A stretch of DNA of 64,000 nucleotides from Dehalococcoidia bacterium (GTDB lineage: Bacteria > Chloroflexota > Dehalococcoidia > DSTF01 > JACRBR01). This document shows positions 7,888 to 16,265 of this stretch, piece by piece. The number at the start of each line of letters is the position of its first letter. The first letter of the stretch is position 1. The position numbers and the translations under genes are program-made. The notes under the pieces were generated by a model. The model ran no database searches and was not told the origin of the DNA. It saw nothing but the letters and a program-made list of their open reading frames with translations. The stretch is from the NCBI GenBank assembly GCA_021462855.1, contig JAJTXQ010000020.1, positions 124,001 to 188,000 on the forward strand, in the 5' to 3' direction.

Positions 7888-9228
7888 ATGCGCCCCTTGA
7901 AATGGATTCTTGCGCTCGTAGCGGCGTGTGCGCTCGTCGCCGGCCTCACGCTCTCGCTCGTCCCCGTCGCTCCTGACTCCGAAGCCGGCGCCGCATCGTC
8001 GCCCGCCGCGACGCGCACGCGCACGGCCACCCGTACGCCCACACCGACACGCACCCGCACGCCCACGCGCACGCCGATCGGCGGCGTCCCCACGGCCACG
8101 CCGACACCGCTCGCGCCATCGGCGCCCGCGATTGGCCCTGGGCTGATGGTCGCCGAGTGCGCCGGGACGACGGCGAACTCGGCGCGCGCGATCTTCCTCT
8201 GGACGCCGTCCGGCGCGGGGCCGCAGTGGCTCGACCTTAGCATCTTCGACAACGGCTTCGCGCCGGCGACGTTCGTCGGACTCGGCGGCTACGCGCCCGA
8301 CCGCTGGGGTCTCGTCTGGGACGGCCTGCGACAGGGCACGACGCATTACGCGCGCATCAACACGCTCACCCGCGACGGCTGGATGTCGAGCGGCACGCTC
8401 GCGTTCTACACGCCCGTGTGCGATGGCAGCGCGCACGAGCCCGCCCCCGCCGCAGACATGCTGCGGCTGCGCGACAGCCTCGACGCCGCCGTCGCATCGT
8501 CCGGCATCAACACCGCGATCGCGATCACCGACTTGCGCACCGGCGAGACGGTCGACGTCAACGGCTACGACGTGCGGCTTCCCGGTTGCACCATCAACCT
8601 CTTCGCGCTGATGCGCGTGACCGTCGACCTGCAGCACGGCCGATACCCGGAAGCGCAGCCCGGCGACCTCATCGGCCAGACGATCAACCGCTCCGACCCC
8701 GTCACGGCGCGCACGCTCATGAAGTACTGGATCGGGGACGGCGACCTGGGCGCCGGCATGAACCGCGTCAACGACTTCGTGCACTCGCTGGGCATGAACG
8801 ACACGCTGCTCGACCACCCGCCCGCGTACCCGCAAGAGTCGATGTATGGCGGCATCGATAACCGCATCACCGCGCGCGACGCGAACCGCGGCCTGCGTGC
8901 GCTGTGGGACGGCCGCGTGCTTGAGCCGGGATGGCGCGACTACTTTCTCCAGAAGATGACCCTTGTAAAGCCGGGCCTGAACTACCTTATCCCCGCCGGG
9001 GTCGGGTCCGGCGCGACGGTGTCGCACAAGAACGGCTTCCTCTACTCCGAGGGATGGGCCGACAACGACATCGGCATCGTCTGGTTTCAGCGCGGGGACG
9101 AGCGCTACGGCTACGCCATCTCGTTCTTCACGCAGTTCGTCCCGACCAAGTACGGCGACATCGCCCTCGGCCAGCGGGTGTCCAGCCTCGCCTGGCAGTG
9201 GCTGGTCAGCCGTTACGGCTACCCCTGA
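7888..9228 (+). CDS. exported class A beta-lactamase-like serine hydrolase homologue with altered active site
   Basis: The 446-residue product has a signal peptide or anchor (about 5-27), a Thr/Arg/Pro-rich low-complexity linker (about 41-75), a small domain (about 85-180) and a C-terminal domain of class A beta-lactamase/transpeptidase fold (about 190-446). The KTG-like triad is KNG (381-383) and the SDN-like element is SDP (269-271). Where the catalytic SxxK should stand the sequence reads CTIN (234-237), so both the nucleophile Ser and the general base Lys are replaced. It is probably a non-hydrolytic binder or uses Cys. An in-frame GTG at 7876 is an alternative start; the GGGAGG lies unusually close to the ATG. 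Confidence 0.72.
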   Translation: MRPLKWILALVAACALVAGLTLSLVPVAPDSEAGAASSPAATRTRTATRTPTPTRTRTPTRTPIGGVPTATPTPLAPSAPAIGPGLMVAECAGTTANSARAIFLWTPSGAGPQWLDLSIFDNGFAPATFVGLGGYAPDRWGLVWDGLRQGTTHYARINTLTRDGWMSSGTLAFYTPVCDGSAHEPAPAADMLRLRDSLDAAVASSGINTAIAITDLRTGETVDVNGYDVRLPGCTINLFALMRVTVDLQHGRYPEAQPGDLIGQTINRSDPVTARTLMKYWIGDGDLGAGMNRVNDFVHSLGMNDTLLDHPPAYPQESMYGGIDNRITARDANRGLRALWDGRVLEPGWRDYFLQKMTLVKPGLNYLIPAGVGSGATVSHKNGFLYSEGWADNDIGIVWFQRGDERYGYAISFFTQFVPTKYGDIALGQRVSSLAWQWLVSRYGYP

Positions 9229-9247
9229 CATCTATGCACGACCGGCA

Positions 9248-9275
9248 TTGACCCGCCCCGGCACGATGCTACGAT
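9248..9275 (+). promoter_or_regulatory. promoter of the XRE regulator gene (leaderless)
   Basis: TTGACC (9248-9253) and TACGAT (9270-9275) are 16 nt apart, with a TGC extension. The start point would fall at about 9282, 3 nt before the ATG. No Shine-Dalgarno sequence is present, so translation is probably leaderless. Confidence 0.6.
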
Positions 9276-9284
9276 GAGCTAGCG

Positions 9285-9722
9285 ATGCCTGAACGAGACG
9301 AACTCCAGGTCGCGCGCTGGGACGCCATCCGCGCCCGCATCGGCGAGCGCCTGCGCGGCATGCGCGGGCGCAGCCGCTCGCAGGCGCAGCTCGCCTGGGA
9401 AATGGATGAGCTCGGCTTCCACATCAGTCAGAGCATGGTGTCCCGCTACGAGCAGGGACAGGGCGAAGTCCCGCTGACGCTCGAGCGGATGGTCGGCTGG
9501 GCGCTCTGCTGCGATGCGCTCGGCTCGGAGCATCTCCGCGAGCTGCTCGAACTCGGCGGCTACGCGCTGCCGTGGACGCGCGGCGACATGCGCCAGTTCG
9601 ACGACCTGCTGCACCGCTACCGCGCGCTGTCCCGCCCGGACCAGATGGCGCTGCGTCGCCGCATGTTGTGGCACCTGGTCGGCCTGCACCCCGAGCCCGC
9701 TCCATCGGAGGCGCCCCGATGA
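9285..9722 (+). CDS. XRE-family helix-turn-helix transcriptional regulator
   Basis: A 145-residue protein with a Cro/CI-type HTH in the N-terminal half (about 15-75). It includes the turn region AQLAWEMDELGFHISQSMVS, with recognition-helix residues before RYEQGQGEVPLTLERMVGW, which matches the usual 'YE.G...P....L..IA.AL' ending of the XRE domain. The C-terminal 70 residues are helical and rich in Arg and Leu, perhaps for dimerisation. It overlaps the next gene by ATGA, so the two are co-translated. The target is unknown; self-regulation at 9248-9275 is plausible because the start site is next to the coding region. Confidence 0.85.
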   Translation: MPERDELQVARWDAIRARIGERLRGMRGRSRSQAQLAWEMDELGFHISQSMVSRYEQGQGEVPLTLERMVGWALCCDALGSEHLRELLELGGYALPWTRGDMRQFDDLLHRYRALSRPDQMALRRRMLWHLVGLHPEPAPSEAPR

Positions 9723-10342
9723 TCGAGGTGCGCCTCTGCGACGACGCCCGCCGCGCCCTCCGCGACCGCGTGCGCGCGCTCCCCGCCGATGGCGACGCGC
9801 GCATCCGCACGCAGCGCATGCGCGCGCTCCTGCAGGAGCTTGGCGTCAGCTGCGACGACAAGGCCGAATTCGAGGAACTCGACGCCGTGCTGCTCGCCTC
9901 GGCGAACGGCACCGAGGCGCTGGTCGCCGCGCGTCTCGACGACGAACAGCGCGCCATCGCCTACGCCCGGCTGCTCGCCCGCATGCTCGCCGACGAGTTC
10001 CACGCGCCGCTCGACGCCAAGATGGAGTACACCGAGGGACTCGGCGCGCCGCCGAAAAGCGACCGCGAGCGCGAGCGCATGGTCATCGCCCTGGCGCACG
10101 CGATCCTCGATGGCGACCTCGACGCCGCGCCGCGCCCCCTGTACGAGGACGTGCCGATGTTCACGCTCGCGTTCACGCCGCGCTCCGCCGCCCGCTCCAC
10201 GCTCGGCGGCTTCCACCTCTGGAGCGACTTCTGGTACCGGCGGTCGAACATGTACCGCCGCTGGCGCTCCCGCCGCGACGTCAGCAGCGCCATCCGCCAG
10301 GTGTGCACGATCCTCACGCGCGTGAGCGTCCCCGCCGCCTGA
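9719..10342 (+). CDS. uncharacterised protein coupled to the XRE regulator
   Basis: I do not recognise this 207-residue protein. It starts in a 4-nt ATGA overlap with the XRE gene, a strong sign of stoichiometric expression and joint function. It is helical and charge-rich in its first 150 residues (RTQRMRALLQELGVSCDDK, RLLARMLADEFHAPLDAKM) and ends in a basic, aromatic region (FHLWSDFWYRRSNMYRRWRS). Position suggests an ImmA/IrrE-like partner, but the metalloprotease HExxH motif is absent, so this is only a positional guess. No signal peptide or membrane span is seen. Confidence 0.6.
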   Translation: MIEVRLCDDARRALRDRVRALPADGDARIRTQRMRALLQELGVSCDDKAEFEELDAVLLASANGTEALVAARLDDEQRAIAYARLLARMLADEFHAPLDAKMEYTEGLGAPPKSDRERERMVIALAHAILDGDLDAAPRPLYEDVPMFTLAFTPRSAARSTLGGFHLWSDFWYRRSNMYRRWRSRRDVSSAIRQVCTILTRVSVPAA

Positions 10343-10406
10343 CCGCTTTCGCCAGCCGCGTCCGTGCGCGATCCTTTGAGCAACACCACGCGCAGAGGAG
10401 CACGCC

Positions 10407-11315
10407 ATGACGCCGAAACCGGCACTTTCACTCGCCGCCGTCGCCGGCCGGCGCAGGGCCACGATCGAGCTCGCAAAGGACATCGAGCGGCGAGGCTACA
10501 GCGGCATCTACATGCCGAGCTTTGGCGATGCCATGGGCCTCGGCGTCGCGCTCGCGCTCGAGACGCAGTCGATCCGGTTCGGCACGACCGTGCAGCCGAT
10601 CTATCTGCGCCACGCGTCCGATTTCGCCGCCGCCGCGTCGTTCATCCACGAGTTGAGCGGCGGGCGCTTCCGCTTCGGTATCGGCGTCACCCACGGGCCG
10701 GTGCACCAGGCGCTCCGCGTGACGCCGGGGAAGCCCCTGACGGACATCCGTACGTTCGTCGCGACGCTGCGCAAGTCGGCCGAGCGCGCCGGCGAACTGC
10801 CACCGATCGTCCTCGCGACGCTGCGGCAAAAGATGGTTGAACTGTCGGCCGAGATCGCCGAAGGCTGCGTCTGGGCGAACGGCGCCCGGTCGCACATGGC
10901 GGCGTCGCTCGCGCACCTCCCCGCCGGACGGCGGGACGACGCGTCGTTCTTCATCGGCGACATGATCCCGACGTGTATCTCCGACGACCGCGAGGCGGCC
11001 GCCGCCGTGATGCGGCGCACGCTCACCGGTTACGTGATGCTCCCGAACTACCGCAACTACTGGATCGAGGCCGGGTACGAGGAGGAGATGCGCGCCATCG
11101 AGGCGGCACAGCAGGCCGGCGACCTCGCCCGCATCCCATCGCTCATGTCGGAGCGCTGGCTCGGCGACGTCACGCTGTATGGCAGCGCGGACGAAGTCCG
11201 GAAGGGGTACGAGGCGTGGCTCGCCGCGGGCGGGCGCACGCCGATCCTCGTGCCGTCGAGCGCCTCGGGCGGCCAGATGAAGGCGTTCGAGGAGATGTTC
11301 GCCGCCTTCGGCTGA
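10407..11315 (+). CDS. LLM-class (luciferase-like) flavin-dependent oxidoreductase
   Basis: A 302-residue TIM-barrel enzyme of the bacterial luciferase/F420-dependent family. Typical elements are the N-terminal strand and helix with KDIERRGYSGIYMPSF, the central TTVQPIYLRH segment, and SGGRFRFGIGVTHGP, the loop that contacts the cofactor phosphate. It probably uses FMN or F420 to oxidise or hydroxylate a small organic substrate. GAGGAG precedes the ATG. It is followed after 61 nt by an acyl-CoA dehydrogenase gene with its own promoter-like sequence. Confidence 0.85.
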   Translation: MTPKPALSLAAVAGRRRATIELAKDIERRGYSGIYMPSFGDAMGLGVALALETQSIRFGTTVQPIYLRHASDFAAAASFIHELSGGRFRFGIGVTHGPVHQALRVTPGKPLTDIRTFVATLRKSAERAGELPPIVLATLRQKMVELSAEIAEGCVWANGARSHMAASLAHLPAGRRDDASFFIGDMIPTCISDDREAAAAVMRRTLTGYVMLPNYRNYWIEAGYEEEMRAIEAAQQAGDLARIPSLMSERWLGDVTLYGSADEVRKGYEAWLAAGGRTPILVPSSASGGQMKAFEEMFAAFG

Positions 11316-11317
11316 GA

Positions 11318-11347
11318 TTAGACCCAGCAATCGCCAGCCCGTATGAT
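11318..11347 (+). promoter_or_regulatory. candidate promoter of the acyl-CoA dehydrogenase gene at 11377
   Basis: TTAGAC (11318-11323) and TATGAT (11342-11347) are 18 nt apart. Start would be near 11354, giving a short leader that contains GGAGGA just before the ATG. Confidence 0.5.
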
Positions 11348-11376
11348 CGAAGGCGTAGCGACGCCCGGAGGATTGC

Positions 11377-12570
11377 ATGGATTTCAACGATACCCCCGAA
11401 GAGGCCGCATGGCGAAAGGAAGTCAACGACTTTCTCGGTAAGGAGTACCCGGCCGAGCTCAAGCGCGGCGGCCGCGGCGAAGAAGGCGAAGGCCTGTTCC
11501 GCGGACCCAACGAAGGCTCGGCGATGAAGCAGTGGCGCACGGCGCTGCGCGAACGCGGCTGGGTTGCGCCCGCATGGCCGAAGGAGTACGGCGGCGCCGG
11601 CCTCGACATCAAGCGCCAGTTCATCCTGAACGAGGAGTTCGCGGAATACGGTGCGATGAACGTCGGCGGGTTCGGCGTGATGATGCTCGGTCCGACGCTC
11701 ATCGTGCACGGCACCGAAGAGCAGAAGAAGGAGCATCTGCCCGGCATCCTCGACGGCTCGGTGCAATGGTGCCAGGGCTGGTCCGAGCCGAACGCCGGGT
11801 CCGATGTCGCGTCGGTCCAGACGCGCGCGGTGAAGGACGGCGACGACTACGTCATCAATGGCCAGAAGATCTGGACGACGGGCGCGCAGTTCGCCGACAT
11901 GATGTACATGCTCGCGCGCACCGACCCCGACGCGCCGAAGCACCGCGGCATCAGCTACTTCCTGCTCGACATGAAGGCGCCCGGCGTGACCGTGCGCCCG
12001 CTCATCACGATGGCCGGCTCCGCCACGTTCAATGAGGTGTTCTTCGAGAACGTGCGCGTGCCGAACCGCAACCGCCTCGGCGAGGAGAATCGCGGCTGGT
12101 ACATCGGCGCCACCACGCTCGACTTCGAGCGGTCGTCGATCGGTTCCTCGGTCGGCATTCGCAAGCAGATCGAGGGCTTGATCAAGTTCGCTAAGGATCA
12201 CCGCGCGATGGCGCCCGGCGCCGCCAGGCGCGAAGTGCAGATGGCGCTTGCCGACCGCTGGATCGAAGCGAACGTCGCGCGCCTGATGTCCTACCGCGTG
12301 ATCAGCATGCAGAACGCCGGCCTCGTACCGAACCACGAGGCGTCGATGTGCAAGCTGTTCACATCGGAGATGCAGCAGAAGATCGCGTCGCTCGGCGTGA
12401 AGCTCACCGGCCTGTACGGCATGGTCGCCGGCGGCTCGGCGCAGTACAGCGCCGGCGGCCGCTTCGGCTATAACTACGTGAACTCCGTGTCCTCGACGAT
12501 CGCCGGCGGCACGAGTGAGATCCAGCGCAACATCATGGCCCAGCGCGGCCTTGGGCTCCCGCGCGACTGA
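11377..12570 (+). CDS. acyl-CoA dehydrogenase (FadE-like)
   Basis: A 397-residue FAD-dependent acyl-CoA dehydrogenase that introduces the 2,3-double bond into an acyl-CoA and passes electrons to ETF. The N-terminal helical domain contains RGWVAPAWPKEYGGAGLD. The flavin and substrate motif is WCQGWSEPNAGSDVAS, followed by INGQKIWTTGAQFADMM. The C-terminal bundle ends in SSTIAGGTSEIQRNIMAQRG. The canonical Glu of the 'YEGTSE' motif is not there (AGGTSE), as in the FadE-like family acting on long or branched substrates where the base lies elsewhere. The gene ends 26 nt before a strong hairpin and converges on an SDR gene. Confidence 0.93.
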   Translation: MDFNDTPEEAAWRKEVNDFLGKEYPAELKRGGRGEEGEGLFRGPNEGSAMKQWRTALRERGWVAPAWPKEYGGAGLDIKRQFILNEEFAEYGAMNVGGFGVMMLGPTLIVHGTEEQKKEHLPGILDGSVQWCQGWSEPNAGSDVASVQTRAVKDGDDYVINGQKIWTTGAQFADMMYMLARTDPDAPKHRGISYFLLDMKAPGVTVRPLITMAGSATFNEVFFENVRVPNRNRLGEENRGWYIGATTLDFERSSIGSSVGIRKQIEGLIKFAKDHRAMAPGAARREVQMALADRWIEANVARLMSYRVISMQNAGLVPNHEASMCKLFTSEMQQKIASLGVKLTGLYGMVAGGSAQYSAGGRFGYNYVNSVSSTIAGGTSEIQRNIMAQRGLGLPRD

Positions 12571-12595
12571 CCGCGCGTCCGGCGCCGGAACAGCG

Positions 12596-12623
12596 AAGGG
12601 GTTGCACGATCGTGCACCCCCTT
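12596..12623. terminator. bidirectional hairpin between convergent genes
   Basis: Arms AAGGGGTTGCACGA (12596-12609) and TCGTGCACCCCCTT (12610-12623) pair at 13 of 14 positions. The A2G4 and C4T2 ends give both strands a run after a GC-rich stem. It lies exactly between the acyl-CoA dehydrogenase stop and the SDR stop, so it can serve both. Confidence 0.75.
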
Positions 12624-12661
12624 CCTTATCGCTTGCAGACCGGCCCGCACGAGTCCCGGGC

Positions 12662-13477
12662 CTACCGCCGCGGCAGCGCGTTCGCGTCGCCCGAGGTCAC
12701 CGGCAGCGTAATCGGCGGGTCGACGACGCGCCGCGTGTCGTTGAGCGACACACCCATCGCGATGCCCGTCGCCGTATCGTCACGGATCAGGTCGTACACC
12801 GCGCCGGCGATCTCCTCGGGCGGCAGCATCGGCATCATGTTCATGCGCCGTTCCGCCTCCGCCCGCGCCGCGCCGTCAAGCGCGTCGAGTCCCGACGTCA
12901 CGAGTGGCGTGCGGACGACTGCCGGGCACACCGCGTTCACGCGGATGTTCGCTTCCGGCAGCAGGTTCACGCTCGCCCGCGTGATGCCGACAACGCCGTG
13001 CTTGGCGGCCGAGTACACGGGGTCCGCCTGGAAGCCGAACAACCCGGCCAGCGACGCCGTGTTGATGATCACACCTCCACCGCGCGCCTTCAGCAGCGGG
13101 ATCGCCTTCTGCATGCCCCGGATCACGGCGATCAGGTCGATGTCGACCGTCCGCATCCACTGGTCGACCGGCGTATCCGGCCAGCGCGGATTGCCGCTCG
13201 TCACGCCCGCGTTGTTATGCAGGATGTCGAAGCCGCCGTAGGTATCGCGCGCGAAGCCGAACATGCGCTCCAGGTCGGCGTCCTTCGTCACGTCGACCTT
13301 CACCGCAGCCGCGCCCCCGCCGGCCGCCGCAATGCCCGCGACGGTCTCCTGCGCGCCCGCCTCGTTCCAATCGGCGACGACGACCGACGCGCCGTTTTTC
13401 GCCAGCAACTCACACGTCGCCCGGCCGATGCCGGAGCCGCCGCCTGTGACGATCGCTACCTTCCCACGCACGTCCAT
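12662..13477 (-). CDS. short-chain dehydrogenase/reductase
   Basis: A 271-residue classical SDR using NAD(P)H to interconvert a hydroxyl and a keto group. The nucleotide-binding motif is TGGGSGIG (about 11-18), the acidic residue after the second strand is Asp (VVADWNEAG), the NAG motif is HNNAGVT, and the catalytic Ser-Tyr-Lys are in TASLAG and YSAAKHG. The ATG at 13475-13477 is chosen because AAAGGAG lies just upstream and the SDR N-terminus starts there; an upstream in-frame extension has no homology. Specificity is unknown. Confidence 0.92.
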   Translation of the reverse strand: MDVRGKVAIVTGGGSGIGRATCELLAKNGASVVVADWNEAGAQETVAGIAAAGGGAAAVKVDVTKDADLERMFGFARDTYGGFDILHNNAGVTSGNPRWPDTPVDQWMRTVDIDLIAVIRGMQKAIPLLKARGGGVIINTASLAGLFGFQADPVYSAAKHGVVGITRASVNLLPEANIRVNAVCPAVVRTPLVTSGLDALDGAARAEAERRMNMMPMLPPEEIAGAVYDLIRDDTATGIAMGVSLNDTRRVVDPPITLPVTSGDANALPRR

Positions 13478-13567
13478 CCCATACTCCTTTGCGCTTGATG
13501 CGCCAGCGTACATCGTGAAGGCCGGACGCTCACGCGCCCGACCTCCGCGCTCGATCAAGCATCGCCC

Positions 13568-14884
13568 TTACCGGCGTGACGCCGCCGTGCGCTCGTCGAA
13601 GCGGGCGACGATCTCGCGCATCCTCCGCATCAGCGCGATGCGCCGCTGCTGCGCCTCCGGCAGCGACGACACGTCGATCTCGGCGATGCTGAAGCCGTAC
13701 GCCTCGAACTGCGGGATCTGGTCGTCGCGCAATTCGGCCATGCGCTGCTTGCGTTGCATCGCCGCCTCGACGTACGGCGCGAGTTCTTCTTCCTTGCGGC
13801 GGAGGCGCGCCTCTTCCTCGGCTTTGAACTCCGGCATCACCTCGCGCGCGAACAGCTCCAGGTCCTCGCAGATGTGCTCGTGCCGGTTCTTGCCGCCCTG
13901 CTGGATGAACACCGCCTGGTCGACGCCCGCGTCGGCGAACGTCCGCAGATGCTCGCGCAATTGCCGCGGCGTGCCGATTCCGCCCGTCCCCTCGCCCAGC
14001 ACCTCGAGCCCCATCTCGTCGCGCACGGCCTCGTACCGCTCCCAGATGTTCGTGCGGCCGGGCATGTGCTTGCCGAACGCGTAGAAGTGGCCGAGCGCAA
14101 ACTGGAAGAACCGGAAGCCGTCGGTGCCGCGGCGGATCGCCTCCTGCGCATCCGGGTGGCACGAGAAGCTCGACACCATCGCGATGTTCGGGTTGACCGC
14201 GTGCCCGACCGGCACGCACTCGCGTTTGAACGTCTCGTAGTAGTCCGTCACCCAGTGCCGCGCCTCGGCCGGGTCGACGAACGCGAACGTCAGCGCGCCG
14301 AGCCCCATCTGCGCCGCGAGATGGATCGTGTCACGGTTCGAGCAGGCCACCCACATCGGCGGATGCGGCTTCTGCACCGGCTTCGGCACGACGTTGCGCA
14401 CCGGCATCGAGAAGTACTTCCCCTGGTACCCCGGGTAGGGGTCCATCGCCATCATGTTCGCGATCTGTTCGATGCTCTCGCGCCACATCGCCCGGCGCTC
14501 CGCAGGATTGATGCCGAAGCCCTCCAGCTCCATGCGGCTCGCCGATTCGCCCGTGCCGAAGTCGACGCGCCCGTTCGACACCAAGTCGAGCGTCGCGATG
14601 CGCTCCGCCACGCGCGCCGGCGGATTGTACGCCGGCGGCAGCAGCACGATGCCGTGGCCCAGGCGGATCTGCTTCGTCCGCTGCGATGCCGCCGCAAGGA
14701 ACACCTCCGGCGCCGCCGAGTGCGAGTACTCCTCGAGAAAGTGGTGCTCGACCTCCCAGGCGTGGTCGATGCCGATGCGATCGGCGAGCTCCACCTGGTC
14801 GAGCGCATCCTGGAACAGTTTCAGCTCCTGCCCGTCGTCCCACGGACGCGGCAGCTGGTGCTCGTAGAAGATTCCGAACTTCAT
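13568..14884 (-). CDS. LLM-class flavin-dependent monooxygenase
   Basis: A 438-residue luciferase-like flavin enzyme (MKFGIFYEHQLPRPW start, typical of alkanal/limonene-type monooxygenases). The barrel includes HAWEVEHHFLEEYSHSAAPE (the His-rich loop of this subgroup), GHGIVLLPPAYNPPARVAER and NGRVDFGTGES. The last 70 residues form a charged extension with Glu/Arg-rich helices (KAEEEARLRRKEEELAPYVE), making it longer than the usual 350-380. It probably inserts oxygen into, or oxidises, a hydrophobic carbonyl or terpene-like substrate using reduced flavin. Upstream is a 337-bp gap without a gene. Confidence 0.88.
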   Translation of the reverse strand: MKFGIFYEHQLPRPWDDGQELKLFQDALDQVELADRIGIDHAWEVEHHFLEEYSHSAAPEVFLAAASQRTKQIRLGHGIVLLPPAYNPPARVAERIATLDLVSNGRVDFGTGESASRMELEGFGINPAERRAMWRESIEQIANMMAMDPYPGYQGKYFSMPVRNVVPKPVQKPHPPMWVACSNRDTIHLAAQMGLGALTFAFVDPAEARHWVTDYYETFKRECVPVGHAVNPNIAMVSSFSCHPDAQEAIRRGTDGFRFFQFALGHFYAFGKHMPGRTNIWERYEAVRDEMGLEVLGEGTGGIGTPRQLREHLRTFADAGVDQAVFIQQGGKNRHEHICEDLELFAREVMPEFKAEEEARLRRKEEELAPYVEAAMQRKQRMAELRDDQIPQFEAYGFSIAEIDVSSLPEAQQRRIALMRRMREIVARFDERTAASRR

Positions 14885-15221
14885 CCGGTGCTCCTGTCCG
14901 TGATCAGCGTCCGCCCTTCACGCCGCATGATCGGACGTGCAGAGCCTGGAGTGCCACAGCGTAGTCGCCGATCCTGGCAACGATTCGGTCGTCGCTGTTC
15001 ATGGCGGGGCGGACCGCCGGTCTCGGCCGCGATGCGGTGTCGCCGGCGTTCCGCGCGAGGTTACTCCTGTCCCCCTCCGGTGCGAGGAAGAGCCGACTTC
15101 AACTTCGTCGGGAATACTAGTTCCGGGCGTTCGCTTCTGTAAAGAGCGACGGTGGCCGCACGGCGCGCAGCCAACCACGGCGGCCGGCAGTGCACCCACA
15201 GTGCCTGTGCTAGCCTGACGC
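14885..15221. other. intergenic region between divergent monooxygenase and DNA ligase genes
   Basis: I find no gene, RNA or repeat here. Only a candidate extended -10 for the ligase gene at the right edge stands out. The region presumably carries promoters for both divergent genes. Confidence 0.5.
15208..15216 (+). promoter_or_regulatory. candidate extended -10 of the DNA ligase gene
   Basis: TGCTAGCCT: TGC extension plus TAGCCT (15211-15216). The ATG follows 5 nt later, so a transcript would be leaderless. No Shine-Dalgarno is seen. Confidence 0.35.
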
Positions 15222-16265
15222 ATGCCGCTTCCCTTCCAGCCGCCGATCGAGCCGATGCTCGCGCAGGCGCGCGATGCGATCCCCGATGGCGACGGCTGGA
15301 TCTACGAGCCGAAGTGGGACGGCTTCCGCGCCCTCATCTTCTACGACGGAAGCGAGGCGTACCTCCAGAGTCGCGACCTGAAGCCGCTCGCCCGCTACTT
15401 CCCGGAACTCAAGGATGGGATCGAGTCGGCGCTGCCCGGCCCGTGCGTGCTCGATGGCGAGGTCGTCATCGTCACGCGCGATGGCCTTGACTTCGGCGCG
15501 CTGCTGATGCGAATCCATCCGGCGGCGTCGCGCGTGCGCATGCTCGCCGCGGACACGCCGTCTTCGTTCGTCGCCTTCGACCTGCTCGCCGACGGCAACG
15601 ACGACCTCCGCACGACGCCGTTCGCCCAGCGCCGCGAGCGCCTCGATCGGCTCCTCGGCGACGTGGCGCCGCCCGTCTACCTCACGCCGGCGACGCGCGA
15701 CCGCGAGCTCGCCGCGACGTGGTTCGAGAAATTCGAGGGTGCCGGCCTCGACGGCGTGGTCGCCAAGCCGGCGGGCGACCCGTACCGCCCCGGCGTGCGG
15801 GCGATGGTCAAAGTGAAGCACCTGCGCAGCGCGGACTGCGTCATCGGCGGGTTCCGCTGGGGCAAGAACGCCGAGGGCGCCTCCGTCGGCTCGTTGCTCC
15901 TCGGCCTGTACGACGACGGCGGGGGGCTGCACCACGTCGGGCACACGTCGAGCTTCACCGCCGCGCAGCGGCGCGAGCTCGCCGAGATGCTGCGCCCGCT
16001 CGTCACCGACGACGCGCGCGACGGCTTCGGCGAAGGGCGCACGCCCGGCGGCCCGAGCCGCTGGAACGCCGGCCGCGACGTCAGCTGGGTGCGGGTGCGC
16101 CCGACGCTCGTGTGCGAGGTGTCGTTCGACCACCTGCAAGGCGACCGTTTCCGCCACGCGACGACGTTCCTCCGCTGGCGGCCCGACAAGCCGCCCGCGG
16201 CGTGCACGTACGACCAGCTCGAGACCACGCCGCCGTACGAGATCAAGGAGATTTTTCGGCGCTAA
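15222..16265 (+). CDS. ligC: ATP-dependent DNA ligase (LigC type)
   Basis: A 347-residue ligase consisting only of adenylation and OB-fold domains, the LigC layout. Motif I is EPKWDGFR with the AMP-accepting Lys31; motif III-like FVAFDLL, motif IV GLDGVVAKP and motif V MVKVKHLRSADCVI follow. The OB domain begins near 205 (VIGGFRWGKNAEG). It seals nicks with ATP, probably in a repair pathway. No Ku or LigD polymerase domain is nearby, so a role in end joining is not supported here. The last 4 bases overlap the convergent enoyl-CoA hydratase gene. Confidence 0.92.
   Translation: MPLPFQPPIEPMLAQARDAIPDGDGWIYEPKWDGFRALIFYDGSEAYLQSRDLKPLARYFPELKDGIESALPGPCVLDGEVVIVTRDGLDFGALLMRIHPAASRVRMLAADTPSSFVAFDLLADGNDDLRTTPFAQRRERLDRLLGDVAPPVYLTPATRDRELAATWFEKFEGAGLDGVVAKPAGDPYRPGVRAMVKVKHLRSADCVIGGFRWGKNAEGASVGSLLLGLYDDGGGLHHVGHTSSFTAAQRRELAEMLRPLVTDDARDGFGEGRTPGGPSRWNAGRDVSWVRVRPTLVCEVSFDHLQGDRFRHATTFLRWRPDKPPAACTYDQLETTPPYEIKEIFRR

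Noticed and set aside
8008-8085. Short direct repeats resembling a repeat array
   Set aside because: They encode the Thr/Arg/Pro linker of the exported beta-lactamase-like protein; there are no unique spacers and no cas genes, so this is not CRISPR.
9719-10342. ImmA/IrrE-type metalloprotease partner of the XRE regulator
   Set aside because: Position would fit, but the zinc-binding HExxH motif is absent.
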